From assembly GCA_010093685.1 (NCBI GenBank), contig MU006251.1:1-64000 (forward strand): a DNA stretch of 64,000 nucleotides. The letters run 5' to 3'. Position 1 is the stretch's first letter. Each line of letters begins with the position of its first letter. A model generated the notes under the pieces. The model ran no database searches. It saw nothing but the letters and a program-made list of their open reading frames with translations, and was not told the DNA's origin. The position numbers and the translations under genes are program-made. This DNA comes from Ophiobolus disseminans (lineage: Eukaryota; Ascomycota; Dothideomycetes; Pleosporales; Phaeosphaeriaceae). Shown here piece after piece: positions 9,735-20,655 of the stretch.

Positions 9735-10769
9735 ATGTCTAAGCCTAAAGTTCTCATCGTTGGCTGTGGCGCCGTTGGCTTAACGCAAGGATATTTCCTC
9801 TCCTCTGGCGCAGAAATCACCTACTTGGTGCGACCAGGTCGCAAACCGGCCTTCCAGGCACCCAAAAAGCTTTACGACTACAAAGAGAATGCGCTCCGCG
9901 TTTTCGACAACTACAGAGTAGTCGAGTCGACAAGCGAAGTTTCGGGCGAGGAGTTCAAATTTGTGTTCGACACACTCGATGGACACACGGCGCGCTCTGA
10001 AGGCGGTGCAGCAACTCTCAAAGCTGTCGGCGACCTGATTCGCGACCACCCAGCGACTTTTGTCGTGTACGACGCCATCGGGCTCGATATAGAAGACTAC
10101 TATGCCGCCACAATGGGCATCGCAAAGGAGCGCCTACTTCTCGGCATCAGCATACTCGCGCACCAACCCACGAAAAGCATCTCGCTCCCAGCAAACGCCG
10201 ATGGGGATCTCGCCGGTCAAGCAGACATGCTGTACTCGTACGGAAAGGGCAACTTCGCCCTCATCGTGGTCAACTCGAAACCTAAGCTGACCAAAGCGCT
10301 GGGCGAGATGTACAGCAAGCACGAAAAACTGCGCATCCAGACCTTACCAGGCTTTGTTGGCTCTTCAGGCGGACTACTGGGAATGGTACAACTGATGGCG
10401 TGGTGCAGCGATGGGTTCCAGCCGTTCGACGAGTTCCGCAACCACAAGGAGGTTTGGAATCTCATGCTGAAAGCCCAGACAGAGATCCTCACTCTGCCAC
10501 GCTTTGGGTGGACGGGATGGCTAATCTCACGTTTCATCGGCTCATGGGCGACTTCAAAGATGTTTGGGATGCAAATTGAAGGTGCACTACCGATGCTGAT
10601 GCACGAATTCAATGCTTACCACCATGGTAGCAAGGTGGTCAAGCAGGATCTTATGGCGCTCGAGGATGTCGTGGCTGAGGGCGAGAAGGGAAAGCACAAG
10701 ATGGTGGCGTTGCGCGAGATTTGTCGCAGAGCCGAGCAGGCAGCAGCACGTACGGCGTCGTCTGGCTAG
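9735..10769 (+). CDS. Ketopantoate reductase (ApbA/PanE)-like oxidoreductase
   Basis: 344 aa, single exon, ATG in CGCAATG context. The N-terminus KVLIVGCGAVGLTQGYFL is a Rossmann GxGxxG dinucleotide-binding motif typical of the ApbA/PanE family. The substrate-binding helical C-terminal half contains GALPMLMHEFNAYHHG near residues 285-300, matching the conserved C-terminal helix region of 2-dehydropantoate 2-reductase-like enzymes. Canonical PanE reduces ketopantoate to pantoate with NADPH in coenzyme A synthesis. Fungi often carry several divergent paralogues of unknown substrate, and this one has a long middle region, so the exact reaction is uncertain. No targeting signal is evident, so it is probably cytosolic. 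Confidence 0.8.
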   Translation: MSKPKVLIVGCGAVGLTQGYFLSSGAEITYLVRPGRKPAFQAPKKLYDYKENALRVFDNYRVVESTSEVSGEEFKFVFDTLDGHTARSEGGAATLKAVGDLIRDHPATFVVYDAIGLDIEDYYAATMGIAKERLLLGISILAHQPTKSISLPANADGDLAGQADMLYSYGKGNFALIVVNSKPKLTKALGEMYSKHEKLRIQTLPGFVGSSGGLLGMVQLMAWCSDGFQPFDEFRNHKEVWNLMLKAQTEILTLPRFGWTGWLISRFIGSWATSKMFGMQIEGALPMLMHEFNAYHHGSKVVKQDLMALEDVVAEGEKGKHKMVALREICRRAEQAAARTASSG

Positions 10770-11341
10770 AAAAACCTCAAATCGCGGTCGGTATCAAAGG
10801 AAGTTGGAGATAGAACTACTTCCACTGAGATAAAAATGGCTGCTTGTTCCCTGTATGTATAGGAGAAGATGCGGGAGCTCGGAGTTTGGAGTTGATACCA
10901 CCTGTAAACAATGTCAAGAGATTTTCGAGTCTCCGTAAGCAAGACGGATCAGCAAAAGTAACAAAAGACCAGTTCGCTATACGAAGCTCGATGCCCATTT
11001 GTGTGGACTGATTTAGGATCAGAATCTAGAAGAGGATTCCTGCTGTATGTAATGAACCTGGTGCGTTGCGACAAAGACAGAATCTATGCACGTCTCTTCT
11101 ACGATATTGCGAACTCGAAACAACCGTATTGAGCCGTGCATCTAAAAGATGCCACGGGCAACCTACATGCCAAACATGGTCTGCCTGTCTTGGATTGGCA
11201 CGTCGATGCTTGACGAACAATGGCGCAGGTGCTTAAAATGAGGAGAAACAGTGATAAACTGTACTCTTAGGCATTGATAGGGTATCTACACTGTTGCCAA
11301 CTTAACCACGAGCCTGTCGCTGCATACGGCACCTTTCATAT
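10770..11341. other. Intergenic, no gene seen
   Basis: About 570 bp downstream of the reductase gene. No recognisable ORF, repeat or RNA gene. Confidence 0.4.
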
Positions 11342-11602
11342 ATGTCGTCCATCATCCATCATGGCTACTACTGTGAATGCTTGTGCCATCGCACCTGTGA
11401 ATTCGAACCTGAGCAGCACTGGAGAGTGCAATCGCTCGTAGTGGGCACTGCAGCCAGGAAGTGGTATTGGTGCCCGAACTGCAAAGCTCTAGAGATATTC
11501 TATGCCGACATAGAGAACCTCCTTATCGTCTGGCTATTCGTTCTCCTTGACGCAAGGCTGATGCGCATGGTGTCAGCGGAGCATCATAGTAGTTCCGAGT
11601 GA
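11342..11602 (+). CDS. Possible small Cys-rich ORF, 86 aa
   Basis: An ATG-initiated frame has clustered cysteines (CECLCHRTC near the start, CPNC in the middle) that could bind a metal, followed by a hydrophobic stretch LLIVWLFVLLDARL. No family is recognised and there is no splice support. It overlaps the 3' side of the membrane-protein gene on the opposite strand only by proximity (stop at 11602, neighbour ends 11641). It may be a chance ORF. Confidence 0.2.
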   Translation: MSSIIHHGYYCECLCHRTCEFEPEQHWRVQSLVVGTAARKWYWCPNCKALEIFYADIENLLIVWLFVLLDARLMRMVSAEHHSSSE

Positions 11603-11640
11603 TGAAGTGGACGGTATGTGCGTCTGGGTCTTTTCAACTA

Positions 11641-12943
11641 TCAGCTGGCGGGCGGGAGACGAGGGGATCCACCTGTCCGGTTTGCGGAGGATATGCTGTC
11701 GCGCGTGACCTCTCTGAGTGCTGCAGCATAGTCAGATTCGGCGATCATATCATCTGACTCTTGTGCGTCCATGTTGTCGAAGAAGTGGCGTTGGTGCTTC
11801 TTCTGCACTGGTGCTTGAGCATTCTCTATCATTCTCATCGGTCTGTCCTCCAAGGCGCTCGGTACGATATCTTCTGGATCAAGCCCGGCGTACTTGTCGC
11901 GGAACAGGCCATGGTCTGGTGAGACAACTGAGTCCTTTTGCGCTCGATGCGCCCTCTTCGGCTTGAACGGGAAGTTGCTGGAGTGGATGTAGTCTCCGTC
12001 CGGACTCTGTACTTGTTCGAGCGTATTCGCTTCCCTTTCCATCTCTTCCCACGTAGCCACCAGGTTTCCGTCATTGCGACTACGGGAATCGCTCATATCA
12101 CCAGAAAAGCTGCCTAAGCGGCTAATTCTAAAGGCCCTTAGACGATCCAGGGCCATCTTGAAGTCGTCCAGCACCACGGCGTCCGTCAAACACTTGAAAA
12201 CAAAAGCGAGTTTCCAAAAGGGGTTTATACCTGTCGGGCCAGCAAGCACGATGGCTTTGGTGACAGTGAGTATGTCAAGGAGAACAAAGACGATGCTCAG
12301 AATCATCGCCAGTAGCATTATACCGAAGCGTGGCGATATTCGGATGATCTCTTTTACAGTCATTTCATACTGAGTCTTGATGATCCAGAACAGGTAGACG
12401 GTGGTGAATATCCACCACGGGTCTCGACACAGTGCCTCGTAAGGGCGTGTCTTTAAGAATATCTCGTTAACACCGTGGAAATAGGCAAAGTTGGCATAGA
12501 TCTCGAGGACCCAGTAAGGCTGCGCAAGGATGACGGTGCCGATAAAAAAGTAGCTGGCTGGTCTGGAGAGGAACGGTTTGATCTTCATCCAGGAAATGAC
12601 GTTGTGTAGCGACCACGAGGCGTTGAGAAATATGGCTGCGACTGACAGCCACCAAGCATGGATGGGTGATCTGAAAAATAGCCAGAAGCCCTGCCAGAGA
12701 CCCAAAACGAGTTCAAGTAGAATCAACTGATGAGACGTCAGCTGTGTCTCGGGCACGCGTATGCTGGGCGCTCACTTTGTGTAATAAGACGCCACGCCTC
12801 ATGTTAGCGAGCGTTATGAAGGACAGTATGACGAGCGAGCCGACCAGCAAGCCCATAGCCCATGCCTCCAAAATGAGCTCCTGAGGGCGCTCTGGCTTCG
12901 GCTTGACTTCACCGCGCGCCATGAAGTTGAGGACAGGGCTCAT
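11641..12943 (-). CDS. Polytopic membrane protein, unknown function
   Basis: Model: complement(join(11641..12726,12776..12943)), 417 aa. The intron at 12727-12775 (49 bp) has donor gtgagc and acceptor catcag in phase 0, and joins ...RRGVLLHK to LILLELVLGLW. Roughly seven hydrophobic helices fill the first 250 residues (AWAMGLLVGSLVILSFITL, LWQGFWLFF, WWLSVAAIFL, YFFIGTVILAQPYW, WWIFTTVYLFWII, MLLAMILSIVFVLLDIL and others). A long polar cytosol-like tail with Ser/Glu/Lys-rich sequence follows. The layout (small loops, aromatic-rich helices, hydrophilic tail) is common in fungal integral membrane proteins. A Pyr4-type terpene-cyclase fold was considered but no diagnostic residues could be confirmed. 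Confidence 0.75.
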
Positions 12944-14059
12944 GATGATGGCAGATTTTTCGTAGGAGCGGATGCGGCGTGCCGAGGAAGCGTGATGAGT
13001 GATGTCACTTGGAGAAAAGCGCAGTATCCACACTCAACACTTTTACCATGGCAGGCGGAGGGAGGAAGAGGAAGACACGAGGTGGGAAACACGGGAAAAG
13101 AAAGAACGAAGTTGAGTACGAGGTCGAACGGGCGAGGGGCGTACTGTACTCTGCGCCATGTTCTCCGCATCTCGCCATGGCAGATGTGGACAGCGGTCGC
13201 GCCTCACGAACCACGAGCAGCGCCAGTGACGGCACGTTGTCTGTGCAGGGGTTAGGGCAGTAGAAACGAGGCGTGGCGCTCCAATTACGGTGGGAGTCTG
13301 GTGGAGGCGCGGACAAAGCAGCGTCCAGGCCGGGGACTCCTGCACGTAATGCGCCACTATAGGTTGGAGTACATGGACAGTCTGACCATAGCACGGGATG
13401 CTGTGCGCTGGAGACGGGGGACAATGTTACCGGGGCGCGGTGATTGGTCTAAGGTCGGGCCTGGAAGATGGGTGAAGCGGCTCTGTGGGATCTCCAAACG
13501 GCACGGCCTGGCCACGCACCTGGAATCCGGGGCACGCAATGCGGCCAAACGGGCGACAGTGCTTCGTTGTCCCGGCAAAGTGCGTTGTAGAGCCTTCGAG
13601 CTGGTACTGAGTCACAATTAGTAACGTACCTGTGCAACAGGAGTTCAACGCTGTGTTGACCGGTGTCTCTCGCCGTGCATCAAAAAGGCTGCTATGCGAC
13701 GAGCTCGTTCAGGTACGCGAGCCCGCCAGTCTTGGCAGCGCCCGGGCGGACAATGTCATTGCTGTCTCGCAAGTGGAACACTCGAGAGGCTCAGCAGAGG
13801 GACGGCCTGGCTCCCGTGCTCACAATGCCGACCTGGGTATGCGCACGAGCATGAGTACCCCGCAAATGCCCAGTTGGGTCGAAGCTGCTGCACGTGACTA
13901 TGACCGAGCTCGACTCACATTGCATCGAGTAGGAGCGCATCCACCTAGCGCGTTCTAGCGCGACTGGCCCCGCTGAGGTCATGTAGGTAGCTGTCCACCC
14001 CCACCAAACACCTGAACCCAGAGCTCAAGCAGTAAATCCCTCTTAGTTAGCAGGCCACC
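12944..14059. other. GC-rich divergent intergenic region
   Basis: 1.1 kb lies between the membrane-protein gene (minus) and the eIF2D gene (plus). Several overlapping frames are open on both strands because the DNA is GC-rich, but none has a recognisable domain or supported splice structure. No repeat or tRNA is seen. Confidence 0.45.
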
Positions 14060-16094
14060 ATGTTCAAGAAGAAGCCGAATGTGTGTAGTTCGTCGAGGCG
14101 CCGAGAGCGCATTGCTAAGGAGAGCAGATCAAGCCGCTCTCGCCGCTCAAGTCGAGCGATCGCCGCCGGACTGCAGACCAGATCATCGCAGACTTTGGCA
14201 TTGAGGTCCCGGTAGACACGAGCGCAGACGCCCAAGATAATGTGGCCCCTGCATCGACTGCAGGGCTGACGGCGCTGAGGAAGTCGCTCCTCCCCGAGAA
14301 TGCCCTCTCTGCGCGCTTCACCACCACGGCGGGCCCCGACCTCAGGCAGGTCTCAGGCACGGTATACGTCGGCAGCCACGAGGGCACAGGCGGCGAGCAG
14401 CGGATACTGTGGGTCAAGGCGTACGACAAGATGTATCCTACAGTGTATACCCTATGGCACAACCCGCGGATAGTGCCTCTGCTCTACACGCCACGCGTCG
14501 TGGTCGAGAAGATGCAGGCCGGCGCGGACCTCATGACACCGGGTCTGCAGCGCGGGCCTCCGTTCCCCCAAAAGGCGACCAAGGGCGCAGTCGTGGCTGT
14601 TGCAAGCCTCGAGGCCCCCACCGTGCCAATGGCCGTCGGCACTTGCGAGATCGACGTGAGCGCACTGGGTAACGTGCAGGGCGTCAAGGGCCAGGCGGTC
14701 TCGACGTTCCACTGGACCGGCGACGAGCTGTGGTCCTGGAGCTCCACGGGCAAGCCTGGTACCAAGCCCCCGGATATCCTCCAGGGATGGGACGACGAGG
14801 TGGAGGAAGACACCGGCCTCGCTGAGCGCACGGCGGCCGTAGATCTAGACGACCAAGAAGGTGGCGTCTCGCTCGATACCCGCCCCACCAAGCGCTCAGA
14901 GGCGGAGCAGGCGCAAGGGGTCGAAGGCGAAGATGCTCCCTCAAACCACGACTTCATCGATGTAGTGGACGACAAGGAGCTGACCACAAAAGGTATGCCC
15001 TAATCAACATCGGGTGTAAAACAGGCTGACGGGGTGCAGAAATTGACGATGCCTTCAAGAACGCCTTCCTGTATGGCGTGCGGCATCACATGGAACACAA
15101 CAAAGACCTGCCCAGCTATGGCCTCGATTTCCCCCTCTCGCAGTCACACGTCATGTCGCAGCTCGTCCAGCCCTTCCTCCCAACGTACACGCCCGCGCGG
15201 ACCGCCTCGCTACAGATCAAAAAGTCGAGCTGGAAGAACATCAGAAAGTTCATCAGGCACCTGGACAAGCAACACATTGCCAGGTGCAAGGACCGGGACG
15301 GGCACGAGGTGGTCATCTTGGACATCGATTTCAAGGACCGGCAGCTTGAGGCATTTGTTCCTTATCGCCTACCAAAGAAGGATGCACCGACCGCAGCGAG
15401 TGCAAACAGCAAAGCAGCGACACCGTCGGCTGAATCTTCGGCTGGCCAGAAGCTTAGACTGGTGTCACTGTTGCGGCCCAAAGAGAAGCTGGCGCCCATC
15501 CTCCACGCCTCCAAAGCGGATCCCCGCGGCCTCTACACACCTGCAGAGCTGAAGCAGCTCCTCGTCGCGTACGTCGACGCTGAGAATCTTGTCGACTCGA
15601 AGAACCGGCGACTCGTCAAGATCAACCCGCAGATCGCAGACGCGCTCCTCGGCTCGTCAGCAGCAGACAACGCCGCGCTGTCGTCGGGCACAATGGCACG
15701 AGACGCACTCGCCGAACGCATGGTGGCCGCTTCCTCGCCCTTCCATGCTATCCTGCGCAACGATGCTGACATTGCCGACACGAAGCCCAAAGCTGGCGCG
15801 CCCCCGAAGATTACGATTACTCTAGAGACCCGCAGTGGCAACAAGACGGTGTCCAAGGTCCATGGACTTGAGCCATACTACATCTTGCCACAGCCACTGG
15901 CTGATGAGCTGAGGAAGACGTGCGCAGGCAGTACCAGTGTCGACAAAATGCAGGGCTCCAGTCCAAAGAACCCAGTTATGGAAGTGATGATCCAGGGGCC
16001 GCAGAAAGATGCCATCATCAAAGCATTGGAGAAGCGAGGTGTGCACAGAAACTGGGTTGAGGTCGTGGATAAGACGAAGGGAAAGAAGAAATGA
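14060..16094 (+). CDS. TMA64: eIF2D/Tma64-like translation factor
   Basis: Model: join(14060..14080,14128..14992,15040..16094), 646 aa. The first exon is only seven codons (MFKKKPN). The introns at 14081-14127 and 14993-15039 are both 47 bp. The joined start, MFKKKPN-IKPLSPLKSSDRRR, is the typical N-terminus of eIF2D. A PUA domain follows (about residues 95-180, with RILWVKAYDKMYPTVYTLW and VGTCEIDVSALG). Next come an acidic linker, a SWIB/winged-helix middle region, and a C-terminal SUI1 domain (about residues 550-640: PKITITLETRSGNKTVSKV, then KDAIIKALEKRGVHRNWVEV). eIF2D delivers initiator tRNA independently of GTP and helps recycle 40S subunits. Domain order and length match the family, so the assignment is firm. 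The gene sits head-to-head with the membrane-protein gene. Confidence 0.93.
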
Positions 16095-16363
16095 GGAGAA
16101 AGATATTGTAATCTGACAGCATGATACCCACCACACTATTTGAAAGACAAGCATTTGCACATTGCTCATGATGATGGCGGACCATATCATGTTTAGTCCG
16201 CATGTTAGCGTTTCTTCGGAAAGCGAACCTCGGCATCGCCATGGGGCTTGCGACAGGCTTAAGAACCATCATTTGACATCTGCATGTCCACATCGTCCTT
16301 TGCTTGAGTTCTTTTCCTTTTGCGTCGTCACTCCTTATCTGTATATTGACCGTGTTCCGTGAT

Positions 16364-17466
16364 ATGCCCACAATGGCACATGCACTCAGCATCGTCGCTG
16401 CCAGCGCATCGATAGTCCTCGCATCCCAACCTACATGGCGTGAGGGCCTCGTCGCCACACTTCTGCGATGGTCGGGCTACGGAAGCCCGGGTAGTATCTG
16501 GAGGGTGGCCGCGATCCTCCTCGCCCTCGCAAACCTCAAGAACCTGCCTTTTGTGTGGCATGTACGTCTTGCACCGTACCGCGACTATGCACGAAACCAG
16601 GCTGACGGCAACAGCTTCGCGTCCTGGGCGCGGTAGGATACCACATATATCTCCAACCTACTCCAATCCCTCCCCATGCGCTCTTCCAGCCCATCATTAC
16701 GTCATCACGCGCGCCGTTGCTCGAGATGGATTATAACCTACACAAGTCGAACAGCACCTATTTCTCCGACATGGATGCCTCGCGCTCGCACCTCTTTACA
16801 GCCATTATTCGCAACGCGATCAAGAAGAACAACGCAGCTAGCAAAGCCAAGAAGGCGGTAGCCTCTGGTGCTGTCGGCGCAGAGGACGGACGTGGAGGCC
16901 GGCACATTGTCGCGCTCGGCGGCATCTCCTGCCTCTTCAAGCGCGAAATCCTGCCCTACACCAAATACGAAATGTGGACGCGCATACTGTGTTGGGACAG
17001 GAAGTGGTTCTACGTCATTACGCACTTGGTGAAGCCAGGAGTCGGGAAACCGAGCAGTTGGACGTTGCAACCGTGGCGGAAACCCAAGGCGGAACAGGAC
17101 GTCGATAAAGACAAGCTACTCGGAGCGGTGTATGCGACGGCTATAGCCAAATACGTTATCAAAAAGGGCAGACTCACCATAAACCCGGAGCAGGTGCTGC
17201 GGGACGCTGATATGGTGCCCCTGAAACCCGAAGGGTGGGTGTATGGTGGTGCGACGGAGGGTAATGGGCATGCAAATGGTCATGCGCATGGCGATGTAAT
17301 GCCGGATGCTATCAAAGCGGAAGAGTGGAACTGGGATGTCATCGAGAAGCAGAGGTTGAGGGGCCTGCAGGTTGCGCAGAAGTTTGCGGAGATGGATGGC
17401 ATGCACGAATTTTTCGACGGCGGGAAAGAGGGGGCTTTGGGCGAGTTTGCGGATCTGTTGTTCTAG
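16364..17466 (+). CDS. THEM6-type thioesterase-like protein
   Basis: Model: join(16364..16561,16615..17466), 349 aa. The 53 bp intron at 16562-16614 has donor gtacgt and acceptor acag, and joins NLKNLPFVWH to LRVLGAVGYHIYLQP. The phrase LEMDYNLHKSNSTYFSDMD at about residue 105 is the signature block of the THEM6/4HBT_2 group of hotdog-fold acyl-CoA thioesterase-like proteins. The N-terminal 60 residues are hydrophobic and may anchor the protein in a membrane, as in animal THEM6. Substrate and activity in fungi are unknown. A downstream ATG (16373) two codons later could be used instead. The C-terminal third carries a His/Gly/Asn-rich insert near residue 285. Confidence 0.82.
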
Positions 17467-18086
17467 AGTACCGTTCGAGGTTGGGATTGTGTGGCTTTTG
17501 GAAATACCCTAGATCTCGGATACAGAATAGATATAATGGTCACTGTAGCATTCAACGACATTGGAACGATGTTGGTCCCGAGGCAGCCTGAAACCATTGC
17601 GGCGGGATGTGCTGTACCTGTGTGGCACAGTAAAGTGCATGCCGATCAGACGCTCTAGTATACAGATTTCTTGAAGCACGCTCTTGTCCGAATGAGCACA
17701 CCCTTCTCTTTTGGTAGCGATGTACAGCCCCACTTTTGCGGGCTAGTGTGCACCGCCTCCACCCACAGCCAACACACGAGGCTGCCCACACCACCGGTCA
17801 CCATTCGCGTGAGTCGGCCATTGGACGCTATGAGACAAGGTATGGTTCAGCCTTCTGGCTCTCCGACCGCCACTTTCTGGCCCCCCCACTGAGAGCAACA
17901 GGCGCAGGGCTCATGCGCGACCTTGTTCATCACAGCCTGGTGCTGCCACTTGCACATTCACTTCACCAATCATTTAGCCGCTCCGCCGTTGTGTCTTTGG
18001 CGCGCTCGCACTTGCGCAGCCTGGGAGCCTTGACATTCATTCCCACATACCCGAATGGCTAAGCAGACTATCAGACTCTTATCGCA
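17467..18086. other. Intergenic, no gene seen
   Basis: 620 bp between two plus-strand genes. It probably holds the 3' UTR of the thioesterase-like gene and the promoter of the CaaX-box gene. No repeat or RNA gene is recognised. Confidence 0.4.
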
Positions 18087-19621
18087 ATGCGAACGAGTAT
18101 GCGCCCAAACCCTCTAGGTGCAACAACAATGGCCCCTACCACTGGACTCAGCGGCTCTGGTGAGCCAGACATGGCTCTAATCGGCGAGCTTCTAGAAGAA
18201 ATATCGCGAAACCCACCTGCCGTCGGAGCCCGCAAGCTGCTCGTGGAGCACTACATCACAGTAGGATGGCTCGATGCTGCCATGGACAACGCAAAAGAGT
18301 TGAAGACCCTGGCCCCAAGGGATTCAGATGTCATTCAGTTTTTGGAAGTCTTGCAGAAGAAACCTCAACCACCGGCGCCCGAGAAGGGAACAGTCCCCAT
18401 TCGATCTAGAGCTGTGGCGGAAGCACGGGTATGGGATCCAAGAACTGGTCGCTATAAGAAAACAACATCATCAACCCATACGGAGAAGCCCTTTGGAACA
18501 TCCATCATCCACCTGAGTAGCAACCTGGAGCCTGCTCGACAGGACCTAACACACGGCTATCAGGCACTTCGAGCGAAGGCCAAATTTGTTCTTGCGGATC
18601 TACTCAACATTCAGGCCCTCCAGAAAAAGGCTGGTGTAGCACCGTCTAAGAATGTTGCAAAGGTTCAGGCCCTTTCTGGAGGCTACGACAGCCCTCCGGC
18701 CACCATATCTGGTCCACCTGGCAGCGCTCGCTCAATCGCGCGGACCATCCGAGACAGCCCAAGCGAGGCCACTAATTTGGCCATGTCAGACCTCGAAGAT
18801 ACAATGAAATGGGTACGTGAGCCTCAAGGCAGGCCTTCCGGGATCGACGACGACGCTATGCGAGACGTGCTTGTTAAGCGGGGTGATGCTATACAGTCTG
18901 CCTTACCTGAAGACTTGAAGGTGCATTGCGAGCTCGCCCTGATGCACATTGAGCATGAATACCTCAAGAGGAACTATGCCAACACAGAGACAATGCTAGG
19001 TGACGATGTCCAGGACGTCCCTAGGGCGAACTTTTATGTCACTGAAGACAATTACTTTTGGGATATGCAAGAGCTGGTCCAAGCCATTACAGTCGGGAAA
19101 GGTATCATGCGAAACCCTTTGAGCAAGGAAATGTTCACGCCAAAAGACATCAAGGGCATTCTTATGCATCCACTCGGCAAACCCCTGGCTGCACTCGCAG
19201 TCAAACAGCATGAAATGTCAAAAGGCGTTCGTATCGAGACCATCAACCAAATGGAGAAGCTCTCCCATGTTCTGCTTGAAGACCAGACCAGCGACACATT
19301 ACCGAGTCGCAAGGCTGTGGACGAATTCCTCGCCTACATTGCCACATGTAAGGCTCTCCCGATTTCGACTTGTTCCTTCGAGCAGACTAACGCAGAACAG
19401 TACCCGACCTCGAACAACAGGCAATCGAGCATCTCAAGTGCCCCGCCAAGGATAGCCACACTGGGCAATCCTACGACTTCAGTATCGGCGAGGCGGTGCG
19501 CGACGCTAAGGGAAATCGTGTCTGCTTCCATAAGACTGGTGATTTCATCAAGCAGGCAGCCACACACCTCAGGCAGAATCAGGGCGTTGCTGCGGACCCG
19601 GAGAAGTGTTCTGTCATGTAG
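18087..19621 (+). CDS. Unknown protein with C-terminal CaaX box, 493 aa
   Basis: Model: join(18087..19347,19401..19621). The intron at 19348-19400 (53 bp) has donor gtaagg, branch gactaac and acceptor acag. Without splicing the frame runs into a degenerate Ser/Arg tail; with splicing it reads LPDLEQQAIEHLKCPAKDS and ends ADPEKCSVM-stop. CSVM is a classic CaaX motif, predicting farnesylation of the Cys and membrane attachment. The N-terminal 90 residues are helical and TPR-like (LLVEHYITVGWLDAAMDNAKEL). The middle is Ser/Pro-rich, and a block near residue 335 contains NYFWDMQELVQAITVGKG and NPLSKEMFTPKDI, vaguely U-box-like but not convincing. I do not recognise the family. The gene model is well supported; function is not. 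Confidence 0.8.
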
Positions 19622-20655
19622 GCGTCCAAGCTTCGACTAGTCTCTGTCAGCCTCTCCGCATTCCATGGAACATAGCATCGTGCTGTCGATTTTGGGAGGC
19701 AAACAATAGCCTAGATAGTTTCGCAAGACAAACCGATTGTAATTACAATTCCTGGAACACCTGCGAGAGCCTTCAGAGGCACTTTAGTTGGTCGCGTCAC
19801 GAAAATGCTAATTCTACACTCTACGTAGGTAGGGATCTACCCCATTGGGCCACGTCTTACGCTGGGATTGGTGGACCGTGATGCAGGCTGCATTTGGACC
19901 TCTCGATAAGCCGTGGAATGTTTCACTTGGAACCTATCAGATACTTCAAGTTTGCACTGCCACCTCAGCGCCCTCTTTGCGCCTATCGTACATCGCTTCG
20001 CACGCCAGCCCCAGGCTCGCACTTGAAGTGCCGATACATCCACAAGGCAGCTCCATCTCACAATTCATTCGACAAGTAATATACTGTGGTTAAAAATTAC
20101 TAGAAAATCAAGTTCATTGCCACAATCCTCCAGTCTCTCTGTGATGGCATTCGCTAACTGCTGTGTAGCGTTCACGATCGTCATTAAGCTAACTGTTTTG
20201 GGTACCGGTGAGAAGCTAATGAGCTAGAGCCTCGCTCGCTCAGCCCTGCCGCAGCGATCGTCCGTCCCGTCCGCAATAATGCGCCCTCAGGCTGTTCTAT
20301 AGCTCTGCCTGGTGTCTCTAACCTGGTGCAGGTCACCCACATCGTGTTGGTGCTCACCATGCGTGATGTAAACCATCTCACACCCCCTGCTTGTACGCTT
20401 CATGTGCCCAGCGATTGGCGTCACGCATCACAACTTCTTCCCTCAGTAGAAAGTTGTTCTCACCTTTGCTCTGACGTTGTTATTCACGCGGGGAAAGCAG
20501 GAGGGGAGAGCTTGCGTCCTAACTACAGCCGCTTCTAGTTTCACTCTGCCCGCCTCGCGACGCTCCGCTCATTCCCGTCGAGGTTTATTACAAGACCACT
20601 CGTGTTAGTTGTGCCGTTGGCCTTGCGACATAGGCCGGCGTCGAACGACCTCAAG
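19622..20655. other. Intergenic, no gene seen
   Basis: 1.0 kb ahead of the PARP-like gene. It contains a C/T-rich stretch near 20380-20460 and no frame with a recognisable domain. It probably carries the promoter and leader of the downstream gene. Confidence 0.4.
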
